DNA from: Gordionus sp. m RMFG-2023
Taxonomy: Eukaryota > Nematomorpha > Gordioida > Chordodea > Parachordodidae
DNA: 64,000 bases
Assembly (NCBI RefSeq): GCF_954871325.1
Contig: NC_088777.1
Location: forward strand, 53,854,703-53,918,702
Direction: 5' to 3'
Shown: one piece after another, positions 1-12,184 of the stretch
How the letters are laid out: each line of letters begins with the position of its first letter
How positions within the stretch are numbered: position 1 is the stretch's first letter
The notes under the pieces: model-generated
Database searches by the model: none
What the model saw: the letters and a program-made list of their open reading frames with translations, nothing else
Told to the model about the DNA's origin: nothing
Made by a program: the position numbers and the translations under genes

Positions 1-111
1 TATAATACCATCTAAATATTATCGAAGAAATTATATTAGAGAAAGAGTGGTCAAATGAAATTGAAAAAAAAATAATAAAAAATTTTGAAAAATTTGTGAA
101 GATCGTAATTT

Positions 112-285
112 TCAATTGGACATAAGATAACCCAATATTTTTAAAAAATTTAATTTTAACGTTTCCCCCCATAATTTATCGATTTTCAAATTAGCCTTCA
201 ATTGGACATAAGATAACCCAATATTTTTAAAAAATTTAATTTTAACGTTTCCCCCCCATAATTTATCGATTTTCAAATTAGCCAA
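112..285. repeat. Tandem duplication, 87-bp unit, two copies
   Basis: Two nearly identical consecutive units each begin with TTCAATTGGACATAAGATAA and end in TTTTCAAATTAGCC. They differ mainly by one C in a run of C. No coding sense. The rest of 1-770 holds nothing I recognise. Confidence 0.9.
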
Positions 286-770
286 TTAACATTAGATTCA
301 ATATTCGTACTTAATTTAGTTTTTAATCTAAAACTAATTATTTAACAAAATAAAAACCTCAAATTTTGCACCTCGAAACTCTATTATGCCAGGGTTAGTA
401 TAAAATAGCAAAGAGCTAAAATTACGTTAATTTAATATGATGCGTATAAAATATGCCTCACAAATTTTTAATCCAAAATTGAAAGGAACCAATCAAAAAT
501 CTTGATTTTCCTGATCATCATTTAATAATCCAGGTAATTTAATCACAATATATATTTTTTTTTCAAAAATTAATCATTTATATAAAAATATGGTAAATTT
601 ATTTTAAAGTTAAATAACGGTGACAGAGAGCTATTACATTATCCGACAGTGATGGGGGTCTTAGCAAAAAAAAGCGGTATCAGAGCATTTATGACAATAA
701 CATATGGGCCTTCCCCTTAATTCATTCCTCAGTTTCCCTTCTCTGACCCCATCATTTCTCAGCCCAGTAA

Positions 771-956
771 TCAAAAAGGAGGGGGGGGGGGGGTTCTTCT
801 AAAACAAAATTTATCCCCAAACTTGGCCTCAAAATTTGTTTCTAATACCATATAAAACAAGACTTTTTTCCCCCACCAACTGAAGTTCCCTGGCAACAGG
901 TCTGGCCACTTCCTGTAGACAGACTCATTTTGAATCTGGTACATCACCCCAGTCAT
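771..956 (-). other. G-rich open stretch of unknown nature
   Basis: A 61-codon open frame ends in a poly-proline tail that is only a 14-base G/C run. The inner part is less AT-rich than its flanks and could be an exon relic or part of a repeat. I recognise no domain and would not call it a gene. The interval 960-1420 has no recognisable feature. Confidence 0.15.
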
Positions 957-1424
957 CGTGTAAAAAATAGTGGAATATAATTATTCAATTTTAAAATCGT
1001 GATTTTTGAAAAATTTGGTGTTATTAATACAATTTATATATATATAAATATAAATATGACAATGGTTATAAAAACATTATTTCATAATTTTGTTTGCAAT
1101 TTTTTATTTACATTACTAAAAATCAGGATAAAATTTCCCCTAAATAAAAAGAGGAAAAAAATTTTTTTTTTCATTATATCGATATTATTTTTATTTACAA
1201 AATAAAAACTATTTTGACAAATGAGTTTGCAACATTAATTTCAACTATTCAAAAGGTTCACCTCATGAAGGAAAAAATGGATGGATAACGCCGTAGACTG
1301 ACGTCACTTATAAAGGGTTCTTAAGCCAGCCGTGGACAAATTTGATTGGCTGTAGTAGGGGCCATTGAAAGCATTTTGTTTAGATCCTTATCCAATGGCT
1401 CGTAAGTTAGTAGTTAATATTAGA

Positions 1425-1530
1425 GATCTGCAAAGTTAAGCCCGGCCCGAGTCCGGCCCGAACGGGCTTCGGGCCGGGTCGGTAAATTTTTTTAAAAAAA
1501 TTTCGGGTTCGGGCCGGGTCGGCAAAACTT
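1425..1530 (+). mobile_element. GC-rich CCGGCCCG repeat, hAT-like terminus (copy 1)
   Basis: Begins TAGAGATCTGCAAAGTTAAG and continues with repeated CCCGGCCCG / CGGGCCGGG blocks, an abrupt GC island in AT-rich DNA. The same start and blocks recur near 21361 and, reversed, near 28870-29230. The TAGAGATNTGC start resembles hAT-type termini; no matching far end was found here. Confidence 0.5.
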
Positions 1531-1617
1531 TTTTTTAAAAAAAATTTAGGGTAGTTTATTGGTGGGGCTATTATGATGTGCCATTTTGTCAATATTATTA
1601 TCCGTGAGGTTAACCCT

Positions 1618-1892
1618 GTTCCTACCGTTTTTTTTCTGAAATATGGAGGCAAATTCCATTAAATAAATTTGACTTAAATGCTAGCTATAAAATAATATTA
1701 AATTTTAAAAATATTTCACTCATCCTACTGTTTTTTTTTCTGAAACATGGAGGCAAATTCCATTATATAAATTTGACTTAAATGCTAGCTATAAAATAAT
1801 ATTAAATTTTAAAAAATATTTCACTCATCCTACTGTTTTTTTTTCTGAAATATGGAGGCAAATTCAATTAAATAAATTTGACTTACTACTTT
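1618..1892. repeat. Tandem repeat, about 103-bp unit, 2.6 copies
   Basis: The unit runs from a T-rich tract through CTGAAATATGGAGGCAAATTC to TTTCACTCATCCTACTG. A further partial, diverged unit lies at about 2018-2085, separated by unrelated sequence. Confidence 0.85.
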
Positions 1893-2374
1893 ATTATTAA
1901 CACTCACAAATCATAATTAGTTTAATTTAACTTATAAACATTAATTGATTTTAAATTTAATAATATTCATTCTTACTATATTATTAGATTTTTAACTTGT
2001 TCAAATTCAAATATTTGATTCATCCTACTGTTTTTTCCTGAAATATGGAGGAAAATTCTATTAAATAAATTATAATATTAAATTTTATTCATATAATAAT
2101 TTTACCTGACAGAGTAAGAAATAATTTATAATTCGATTAAAAAGTGGTAAATTTAAAAAGGTTGTGATCTTCTTAAAAATCATTAATTAAAAATGGTTGA
2201 TTAATTAATTAATAAAACAAAGAAAATAAATTTAAACCAATGAAATAGAAGGATAATAATTTTAAACCAATGAAATAAGACCTTAATTAGCCAATAAAAA
2301 TAAAGATTAATAAGCCAATAAAAATGAAAAATAATAACGTATAAGAAAGATTATATTTCAAAATTTAATATAGA

Positions 2375-2450
2375 AGGTGGCTGGGTGGGAAGAACGATTG
2401 CCTTTAAAACATTAAGTCATGGGTTCGAATCCCGTTATGTACAAAAAATT
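2375..2450 (+). repeat. tRNA-derived sequence (SINE head or tRNA relic)
   Basis: An A-box-like TGGCTGGGTGGGAAGA is followed about 45 bases later by a canonical B-box, GGTTCGAATCC. I could not form a sound anticodon stem, so a working tRNA is unlikely. The fit is to a pol III-type SINE head or a tRNA pseudogene. The interval 2460-3100 shows nothing else. Confidence 0.5.
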
Positions 2451-3099
2451 TTCTTAAAATTTAACATTAGAGAGATAGTCTCCATCGATTTATTTAACAT
2501 TAAGAAGATAGGAAAGTTGATGAGAAAAATAAAAATTAACATTAAGGTTATACGAAAACGTTCATTTTTTGATTACGGTGATTATATATATAGATACTTC
2601 ATATTTTGCCAGCATTCCAAATTTATTTTAATTATAATAAAAAATCAATAGAATAGAATATTTCTTATATGTGTTGTTGATATGACTCTGATTGAGTAAA
2701 AAATAAAAATACAATTCCTTATTCTATTTCTGGGAACGAGAAAATACATAAATTTAAATTGGAGTGAGACAGGAAATAATTTAAGATCAATTAAACTATG
2801 TTAGCAATGTGTTAGAAAAGATCGCCTACATAAATTATAAAAAATGCTCCGTTCTTTTTTTTAATAGTATTATTAAATATTTATTAATTAATTTTTTTTT
2901 CTGATATTGTTTTCATTATAATATATAATTTTAATATATCTATATATCCATTTATTTTACAAATTTGTCATTTTCTACATTTATAGTATTAAATTAGTTG
3001 AAATGTTAAATGTTTAAAAAATCTATGAGTAAATTTATTTATATAATATAAGTGTTATACATTGATTTATAAATTAAATTCATTAAAAAAATTTTAAAA

Positions 3100-3450
3100 T
3101 AAATATTGTGCCGCTGCCCGAAAATTTAGTAAGCGGCGGCAAAATCGGTGCGTCGCCGAACGCTAGTGTTGTTAAATGGCTCGTTTTGAGCCGATTTTTA
3201 AAAACGGCTAGCTCAATATTTCGTCCAGAAAAATATTACGCAAGCCTCAAAATTTTGCTCATAGAAGGAACAAAGGTCTAGGCATATATTTTCGAAATCT
3301 CGAGACTTAGGCAATATTTTTCTGGCTAAAATATTGAGTTAGCCGTTTTAAAAAATCGGCTCAAAATGAGCCGTTTAACAACACTACCGAACGCCGATAA
3401 AAAAATTTAAAAAAACCGCCGCCATTGATTGAGACATCGGTGCGCAGGTC
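3100..3450. mobile_element. GC-containing repeat interrupted by a MITE
   Basis: The flanks of the MITE at 3166-3384 read continuously across it: GCGTCGCCGAACGC on the left and ACCGAACGCCGAT on the right, with CCGCCGCC blocks outside. A related GC-rich pattern is at about 23420-23560. The class of the host element is unknown. Confidence 0.4.
3166..3384. mobile_element. TA-target MITE, GTGTTGTTAAA family, copy 1
   Basis: Near-palindromic 219-bp element. The left end GTGTTGTTAAATGGCTCG mirrors the right end CCGTTTAACAACAC, and TA lies on both sides, as for Tc1/mariner-type insertion. The arms continue inward through AGCCGATTTTTAAAAACGGCTA and its complement. This is the best-preserved copy of the family in the window. 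Confidence 0.9.
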
Positions 3451-6400
3451 TAATATTATTACATTTATTTTTAATTTTTATAGCTAATAATCGTGATAAA
3501 GCTTGTCATATTTAAAAAAAAAAATTAAAATATGGTCTGGCTCACACAGGTCTCTGACATTTTTATATATTTAGCTGATAATTCATCGCGCTAACTGTAA
3601 CTGCGGGGTAATACAATTTTTTACAATATGGCAATCAAGTATTTTGTTTAATTTTTCTTTAATTAGCTAAAAAAATAGCTAATTAGTTTTAATATGGAAC
3701 TATTTTCTTGGCGATAAGGATAGATAGATTAACATGTGCAATTCCCAGTGACTTCAGGCGAAATCAGCTGATTTTTAGCAATTACCCAAATATTTTATAG
3801 TATAGGGTTTCAGAACATTGCACTAAAAGATAACTATAAACCACAATGGCTTAGACTAATATGCCAAATATCATTCAAATATTATTTATTTATTTTAGGT
3901 ACTCACAAAATTGAAGATTTTAAATCATTTTTTAAAAAAAAGTTGTCATTTAATCGTAAATGATTTTCATGCATAAATAACAAAAGATTTTTTACAAAAA
4001 AGAAAAATATCTATTTTAAAAAAAGAATAAAATCTTTGATTATTTATTTTAGAGAGCATTTCAAACTCTATAAGAAACTTTCAGCATTTAAACAAGATTT
4101 TAGGGGTTCCAAAGATTATGAATATGTAATATATCTAATTACCACTTTTTTGTCCAACCAGTAATACCAACGTTATTATTATATGTGTATTGTTTATTGG
4201 GAAAGGCAAAAATATAATTCACAAATATTTTAATTTTTTAATATAAATTCATCATTATAAATATGAAATAAACTTGTTAAAGTTAGATGAATTTAAAAGT
4301 AAAAATAAAATAAATTAACATCACCTATTTGTCAGTTATTTTTAAAAAATAAATTCATGGCTTATTGCAAGCAATTATTTTTAATTTGAGTTAATTATCA
4401 ATGTGACCACAAGAGGATTTTGGAGCAGTTATTCCCTTCCTAATATTAACTCATTTTTGAGGAGGAAACTGGTGATTATATTCTATGCCACACCAGTGGG
4501 AATCTCTTAAGCCTCATTAGCTATCTGCAGTTGTTACCAATTACCTGTGATTAAAACAGAAGAAAGGGGGGAATGACTTACCCAGGAAAATCCTAATAAA
4601 TGGTGAAGTAAGGTATTATTGTTGGTAATTTATGTCCAACTTAAAGATATTGCCATTATAACAAATGATTTATTCAAATTGCTATTCATCTATTTATAAA
4701 TATATGACCTTTCACAGTTTTTATTAATAAAAAAAATCAATTTCAATATATTTTAACTATAATACTTTAGTATAGATCTTTTTGCCATGACATTTATATT
4801 CATAATTCAAAATTAAATATTCTCAAATAGCCCAAAAAGAAAAAGCATTTTAATAATTTGGTAATTTAAGCAAAATACTAGTCCCAACCTATTAGATGCC
4901 CAAATTAAAAAGATTTACAATCAATTAACAATAATAGTTTAAAAATTATAAGAAAATTATGAAATACTTTTGTTCCTGGAAAATAAGAGATTATTTAATG
5001 TATGAATTGTTTTCTTAAATTAAAACAAGCATGTAAAATGTATATATTTAAATAACTAGTATTTTTAATTTATAGTAAAACAAAATTAAAATAGATTCAA
5101 TAATTTGCTATGAATATTTCACAATGAATTTTAAATCGAATATATTGTTGCTCTAAAATAGGTCAATTACTTATAATATCAAAATATGGAGTTCAAAAGA
5201 TTTTGATTACAAACATATACAATTTTGTCTGGCATGTAAATTTTTTTAAAGTTTGAAGTATCCATATAAACCGAGTTTATTACAAATTGTTCTTAAAAAG
5301 TTATTATATATTATCATAGTTTAAACATTTTAAATTATTCTACACAATAAACAGTTTTTATTTATTCATATTATACTTCTAATACCGAGAATATATCATT
5401 TCATTATATTGATTATCACGAGGACTGGAAAAGTTTTTAATTGAGTACCGAAACAAAAAAAATATAAACATTAGGTTTTCTTATCGAATTTATGGAAATT
5501 TGAAATATGTTACAAAATATATAAAATCTCATAATCCGTGATGTACAAGAAGATGCCATCCTAACTTATTTATTGGTATTCGACGACTACAATACATTTT
5601 TGATTTCAAATAATTCAGAATATGCCAATTCATTAGAAATATTTGTTTTAGGAGCATGGCTTCTTGGTTATTCGCTGTTTTTCTTAGTGATTTTTTAGTT
5701 AAATTTTTTAATAATCTGATCCTCTTTTAGGGCTTATAATATATAAAGTTATCATATTCCCTTTCCAACTCTGCTCCTTCTATTTATTTAAATAATCACT
5801 ATGAGGATGACACAAGATATGTATTATCTAAAAAAATTCAATAACACGATTAGATTTTCCTTTTCGCTCAAAATTTTGTTAATATATAATATATTATCGT
5901 TTCGATGTAAATTTGTTATTGTAATGTTACATTTATATATCTATATTATTTATATTTTATTGCATCTCTAAAGTTAATGAATAAAATTCCAAAATATGGT
6001 ATATGTATATATATATATATAATAATAATTATATTTTTTTATATGTATTCTATTTTGTAAGACATTCATTTATAAAAACTATAAATGGAAGAAACATTTT
6101 AAATTAAAAATAACATAATATCATTTATGGAAACGAGCCACGAATCCGAGGTGAGGAATTTTTTCAAAAATATTTATGAAAACAGGAAAATTTTATAAGG
6201 AGGATGGTTAAAGTTTTTCAATGATACTAGGATTGCTAAGGAATGTTTTTAAAAAGAATATTAATTTGGCAAAAAAGGTAGGAATTTCCTTTTAATCTAA
6301 AATGTTAGCTATCATTTATATTTGGTCAGGGCACGGCATATCCTCAATTTTTAAAATAAATTTAATTTTAAAGCAAATTACATCTTCTATATCATCCCAG

Positions 6401-6611
6401 AAAATGGTATGATTTATGGATGATTTAAAGCTGCATTAACACGAAATAAATCGTTCATTAGCCCTGTTCAAACTTTAGGAAATAATTATAAGCTTTATTT
6501 ACATGAAAAAGTATACGTTCCCTGAATTTAGTTTCAATACATCTTAATCATGCTTTCTATTATTATATTCTAATTAATGTGTATAATTAAAATTTTAACT
6601 GCCCTATTAGA
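3450..6611. other. No gene recognised (3.1 kb)
   Basis: Strongly AT-rich, no long open frame, short AT-dinucleotide tracts (for example 6006-6025). A mildly GC-richer patch at 4400-4600 has no supportable exon. Confidence 0.5.
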
Positions 6612-6870
6612 TATTGTTGTGATTAGCTACCGCGCTAGGATTGACGGATAAGAATAATGAATCCACATCATATGGTTTTGGAGATGAAGAAAAGTTCGAG
6701 AATTATTGGCGGAGTGGAATGGAATGAGGATGTTTATATATTATTGTATTATTATGATATTGTTATCAAATTAATTATAATTAATAAAACTTGCATAGAT
6801 GGATTATTTGATTGCAATAAGTCCGAGTTATATATACTATATATTAGCTTTATAGGGTTAACTTGATCGA
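6612..6870 (+). repeat. Long direct repeat, left copy
   Basis: Matches 11451-11695 in the same orientation, both starting GTGATTAGCTACCG and containing AATCATATGGTTTTGG or close variants, at roughly 75-80 percent identity by eye. The pair flanks a 4.6-kb segment that includes the hAT insertion. They may be end repeats of an old element or a dispersed repeat; no coding sequence supports a class. Confidence 0.6.
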
Positions 6871-7737
6871 ATAAAATATGTTAATGAATCGTACGTATTG
6901 AAGTATGATTTTTTTTATATGTGTGTTTATACTGAGCAATTTGAATAGATATTGAGTAAAATTAAATTTGGGATAAAGATACAAATGTGAATCAATTTAG
7001 ACAATAAATAAATTATAAATATTGTAATAAACGAATTATTATTATGTAATGGATCTAATATTGAATGAATTATTATAATTGATGACAAAGAAAATTGGGT
7101 GATGAATGAATTGGCAAAATAAAGAAAATAATAAAATAAGAAATAGTTAATTTGGTACAAACGAAGAATGAATTGAATAATTATTGGATTTAGAGTAATG
7201 ATTTGGGATTTTATTGATCATGGTAAATATTTATTAAATATAACGAGCCATCTGGCACTGCAAATTGGTAAATGAATTCAAATATCATTTTGAGATTATG
7301 GACTAATTGTAATAATTTATTTGGGGATTTAGTTAAAATAGTTATGACCAGGGTTGCCAGGTCAAAATTTTTAAATTGCGGGAGAAATTTGGTATTATGC
7401 GGGAGATGCTAAAAAAAAATTGCGGACCTATCCGCCTATTATTTTTTATAATTAGTTTATATAAATATAAAGGTAACTATTTTTCAAAATAAAATAACAT
7501 CTTGATTTATTAAAATATATTAATTAATAAAAAAAAAACCAACGATCTTTTTTAAATATAAAAGAATGTAAACAAGATAAAATTTTATAAAAAAAACGAT
7601 TTTAATTTTACAATTAAAAACATTATTTGCGAATGTCCTTCAAAACTACCGCAATTGGAAATCTACCGTGTGTGTATAACATTATAGGGATAGGCGCTTA
7701 ATTATCACTTATCACGTTTAAATACATAATAAGGTAC

Positions 7738-8760
7738 TCCAAAAATAAGAAATAATACAGATGCAACTACAGTTGCGGCAATTGTAATCACTTACAGTGT
7801 TGTGATGATTTAATGAAACATATTGACGATTAAATTAAAACCCATCCATATAAAATTAATTAAAATAACAAAAGGAATAAATAGAAGAAATTTCAATAAT
7901 GCTATTATTTTAAATTATTTTTGCAAAGATTATAATTTTATATGGATGGGTTTTAATTTAATCGTCAATATGTTTCATTAAATCTTCACAACACTGTATC
8001 TTGTAGTACAACCTTCTAAGATATACTTATCATCACAATGTTGGTAGAATCTTTTCCCCATAATATTTAACAACTCTAATATAAATGAAAACTATACTTG
8101 TAGAACAAAAATGAGTAAGGCTATCATCAATGTTTTAAGACCTAAATCCAGGAGGTAAATTCTTGACGATTTGGGATGGGCATACATAAGCAATTCTAAC
8201 AGATGCATCCAATAAGGGAAAGATTAAAATATTTCCCTTGATTCCGCTATTTCAACATAATTAAGGTCGTTTAAATAAAACTATTAAATTTTTCCCCCTC
8301 AAATAGTGAAAAATCCAAAGGCATAGCTAACCATATAATGGTAAATATAGCAGATTCGAGATTATCAATAAATTGCAAGTCAGCTTTCTGATTTGATAAT
8401 GCCTTAGTGAATTTGGTAAAAAGAGTGTATTTATAGAATTGAGTCAACAATGTTGGTTGCTATATGTTTACCCGTCATCGTAAAATTTTAAAATTTTATA
8501 AACCGTTAAAAAAATATTTCTTAAATAAAGATTATAAAAGCTGTCCTAACATTTTAAAAATTTTTTTAATAATGAATGGCAGAGGTATATTTAGGAAAGA
8601 TTTCCCATGCAGGAAATCTACTACATGCTGTTAATGTGTAATTTCAATGAGAATAATCTTAACAAAGATTCACAAAATTATGCTGCAGATGTGTTCATCT
8701 TTACATTTAATAATTGACAATAAATTTTACGACGCCATTGCTAAAACTTAATTATATTTT
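7738..8760 (+). repeat. Left arm of the inverted duplication inside the hAT element
   Basis: Reads in the same sense as the reverse complement of about 9345-10235. Matching blocks include AATAATACAGATGCAACTAC, CATCACAATG, ACAAAAATGAG, ATGGTAAATATAGC and a stretch at 8577 encoding MAEVYLG, paired with MAEAYLG on the minus strand. The arm is interrupted by a 202-bp MITE that the right arm lacks. Confidence 0.85.
7795..7996. mobile_element. TA-target hairpin MITE nested in the hAT left arm
   Basis: Starts CAGTGTTGTGATGATTTAATG and ends with its complement ...TTCACAACACTG, TA on both sides. The arms are about 65 bp and almost perfect, around a loop of about 70 bp. It interrupts sequence that is continuous in the right arm of the fold-back, so it inserted after the duplication. 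Not the same family as the GTGTTGTTAAA MITEs. Confidence 0.9.
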
Positions 8761-9011
8761 ATTTGAGATTTTTAAATAATAGAACTAAATGTTTACCGTC
8801 GATATAGAGATATTTATAAAATTTCTGGCATGACATTTTATATATTTGTTTAACCATTAGCTCGACCTCTAATGTTGTTAAAGCAATCCGATTTCTCTCC
8901 TTTTTCTAGGCAGTCCTCATCAAGCTAAAAATGCTCTCGGATGAGGCATTAGAATGAGGTAAGGAGAAGACATACTCGCATATTTTTTCCAAGCATGGGG
9001 ATTTATCGTTA

Positions 9012-9530
9012 TTACGAAAAAATTCTACCCATTTTACCTTTGCTTTTAAACCATCTAACTAAATATTTTGGCGTATCATAAAAAATAGAGAGAATTACAA
9101 TCTCCACAAACAAGACATCAATGTCTTTCAGTATTTTTAATATATTTATTAAATTATAAAAACCATCAATTGTTGGTTTCTGTTCCAAGGTCATAATATT
9201 TATACATTTGTAAATAGAATTATTAAAATCAAATTTTGATTGTAAATATTTTAAAATTGTCTTAATAAAAATATCTGCTACATATAAAAATGTATTAATT
9301 AGAGTATTATTTGAACATTTTAATATAATAATTTTAGCAATAGCACTATAAAATTTATTATCAATTTTTAACTGTAGAGATGAACAGAGCTGTAGCATGA
9401 TTTTGTGAATCCTTTTTAATAAAGAATATTCTGATTGCAACTGAATATTAACTGCATGAAGTAGATTTCCTACATGTGAAACGAATCCCAAATATGCTTC
9501 TGCCATTTCATACTCGAAAAAATTTTTCAA
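9012..9530 (-). pseudogene. hAT transposase, C-terminal fragment
   Basis: A 172-codon frame. The N-terminal MAEAYLGFVSHVGNLLHAVN resembles the segment after the RWLSL motif in ZBED/KIAA1586-like hAT transposases. It continues the frame at 9572-9835 after a short interruption, so it is one decayed transposase in the order expected. No full hATC dimerisation motif is evident. Read as a transposon relic, not a host gene. Confidence 0.7.
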
Positions 9531-9571
9531 AAATTTAGGACAGCTTTTAAAATCTCTTTAAGAATTATTTT

Positions 9572-9835
9572 TTAAGGGTTTGTAAATTTTAAAATTCTAT
9601 CGATGGCAGGTATTAATGATAACCACCTGATAGGTATATATAGCAACAACTCACACCATTCTAAGTCAGACCACTTTACCACCTCTTTTAATTCATTAAC
9701 TCTTTTAGTTGATGAACTAAATTCGTTAAAACATTTCATCACAATTATTTCGACATCCACAAATAGTACATTCATTGCCTTCTTGCAAGAATTAATGTAA
9801 ATCATTGATAACCCTGAATCAGCTATATTTACCAT
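9572..9835 (-). pseudogene. hAT transposase, catalytic-core fragment
   Basis: An 87-codon frame with KRVNELKEVV, then EWCELLLYIPIRWLSLIPAI near its end. The ELL..PTRWLSLLPAIDRIL pattern is the conserved core of ZBED/KIAA1586-like hAT transposases (RNase H-like fold). Upstream, to about 10080, more of the gene can be followed in broken frames. The plus-strand copy of the start (ATGGTAAATATAGC) is at about 8340. Confidence 0.8.
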
Positions 9836-10734
9836 TATGTGGCTAGCTACATTGTTGGATTTTTCACTATCCGAGGAAAAAATAACAGTTTTATTGAAAT
9901 GTACTTATTCTTGTTAAAAGAGCGAAGGATCGAGGGAAATGTTTTAATATTTCTCTTATTAGCATCTGTTAGAATTGCATATAGATGCCCATATTTCAAT
10001 TCGTCTAGAATTGATCTCTAGGATTCAGATACTAAAACACTTGTGATAGCCTTGCTCATTTTTGTTTTGCCACAAGTAAGGTTTGCACTTATATGGAGTC
10101 GTTAAAAATCATGAGAAAAAGATTCGACCCACATTGTGATGATATAGCTCTGTGAATGTTGAACTACATGATAGATGTATAGGATTTCCGCAAATGTAGT
10201 TGCATCTGTATTATTTATTATTTTTGAGAATAATTTTGTATTGCAATCGGTGCTGATATACCCCCCTGTACTTTACTGACTTATATGAATGAAAAAATTA
10301 TTATTGGATAAAAATAAATCAGAATAGAAATAAATTTACAAACTAGACATGTTTTTCGAATAAATATTTAATATTTAAAAAAAATCAATTAATGTCTCTC
10401 AAAATTATTATTTATATATTAAAAACGTTAAAATACTATCAAAAAAAAAATTGCGGGAGAAATTAAAAAATTGCAGTAGATTTTTGCGGGAGATTTCCAA
10501 TTGCGGTAGTTTTGCGGGAGAGAGATGTCTGCGTGTAAACTAAAAAATTGCGGGAGTCTCCAGCTGATGGGGGGAGACATGGAAACCCTGGTTATGACAT
10601 GAAATTAATTTTGAGAAATTGATGACTCAATAAAAATGGAACATCATGGGAAATAATATTGCGAAAACATGGATTCTAATGATATAGTAACATTTACATG
10701 GTAATTTGGTTTATGGATAATGATTATGGATATA

Positions 10735-10915
10735 TGGTAATTTGGATATTGTGAAAAAGATTAATGATAAAAGAACCAGGCTAATTTGGACATTGGGAAA
10801 AAGGTCACTGGCAAAAAAAATCTGGATAATTTAGGCTAAAAGGTTATTTATAAAAGAACCTGGATAATTTAGACATTGGAAAATGGTTTCTGATATAAGA
10901 ACATGACTAATTTGG
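10735..10915. repeat. Degenerate tandem repeat, about 55-60-bp unit
   Basis: Three to four diverged units built on AAAAGAACCTGGATAATTTAGACATTGGAAAA-like sequence. Units vary in length. 10920-11450 is somewhat less AT-rich but carries no supportable frame. Confidence 0.6.
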
Positions 10916-11450
10916 CGTAATTATAAATATTAATATAGGACTCTGAGCTATCAGCAATAGTGACCATAGTGATTGAATATGAGAAGGGACCATGAATTAG
11001 CAATCATAGTCACCACCCTCTATGGAAGGTATTTAGAATCGATGTTGTACATCAAAGATATTCGGGGATAGTTGCCCCAAATTAAAAGGGGATACACCAT
11101 CGATGAGGTCCATCGACATGGACAAGTAAAAATGTCTACTCAGTGAATGATAATAAGGAGTAGCGAAGATAAAGAGGAAATTGGTAGCGGTGGTTACACC
11201 GACATCAGAGTGGTTCAAGGGATAACGGATTATTCAAGGACCTTTTAACATCTCACGCCTTGTTGACTGTCCACGTGGATACGATTAGTAATAATGATGT
11301 TCTAATTTGGTTGTGTGTGATGAATGCAATGCCATTCAAGCGATAACGGGATTCTCGTTGATCGATCAAAGTTTAACGCCATTGGGGCCATCCAAGGTTT
11401 GCGACTGCACGAGAATGTTTTGGATTGGATAAAGGAGGTGAGGGAGAAAT

Positions 11451-11695
11451 ATAGTGATTAGCTACCGAACACGAGGATTGATGGACAAGAATAGTGAATC
11501 CAAATCATATGGTTTTGGTAGTAGAGGAAAGCACGAGAATGATTGCCAGGGATTATGGAATGGATTGAGAATGCTTATATTGGATGTTTTTGATTGTATT
11601 ATTATGATGTTGTTATCGGATTATGATTAATATAATTTGTATAAATGGTTTATTTGCTTGCTATAAAGAATTATATGAAGTCCTATTTATATATA
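11451..11695 (+). repeat. Long direct repeat, right copy
   Basis: Partner of 6612-6870; see there. 11700-12180 is AT-rich without features. Confidence 0.6.
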
Positions 11696-12184
11696 TATAT
11701 GCTACAGATACTATTATTTTTAGTTCACATTATTTATGATTGTTTGCGCTAGTTTGTAGATACATAATGAGTTTCATGAATAAAACTAACTATTCCTTGC
11801 ATTTTATTAATATTTTAAGATGCATATAAACTATAAATATAACCTTTATTATATAATTTAAGGTTGACATTATGTTACTTATATTAAAAAATATTTTCTT
11901 CATTTATAATAAAATTTAAATAGAGTATAATATAATTTTGTTCATCGCATATGTATAGATTAATAAAATATCTAATTTATAATATAAAAAAATATTTTCT
12001 TATTACATTAATAATACTCAATAAAAATATATTATATTTTTATAAGGAATATTTGAGATTTGATTCTTACCTAAACATTATCAGATATTATGTAAATATA
12101 ATATATGTAATCAAATGGTGATTAATTTCAGGCGTTTTTATTTAAAAAACATTTTTTACAATTTATTATTATTTTTATACTGAA

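Larger units (their letters stand above)
7349..10590 (-). mobile_element. hAT DNA transposon with internal inverted duplication
   Basis: The element begins CAGGGTTGCCAGGTC and ends GGAAACCCTG, imperfect terminal inverted repeats. It is flanked by a perfect 8-bp target duplication, GTTATGAC (7341-7348 and 10591-10598), diagnostic of hAT superfamily insertion. Repeated GCGGGAG motifs sit near both ends. Inside, minus-strand transposase fragments (9012-9835) are mirrored by decayed plus-strand fragments at about 8100-8760, so the interior is a fold-back. A separate TA-target MITE lies in the left arm. Not capable of encoding a full transposase: the reading frame is in short pieces. Sequence ends are intact, so an outside transposase could in principle still have recognised it. 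Confidence 0.92.

Noticed and set aside
2385-2651. 88-codon plus-strand ORF
   Set aside because: Its start lies in the tRNA-like head and the rest is AT-rich without codon signal.
6927-7160. 77-codon minus-strand ORF
   Set aside because: Ile/Leu/Phe/Asn-rich product expected from AT-rich noncoding DNA.
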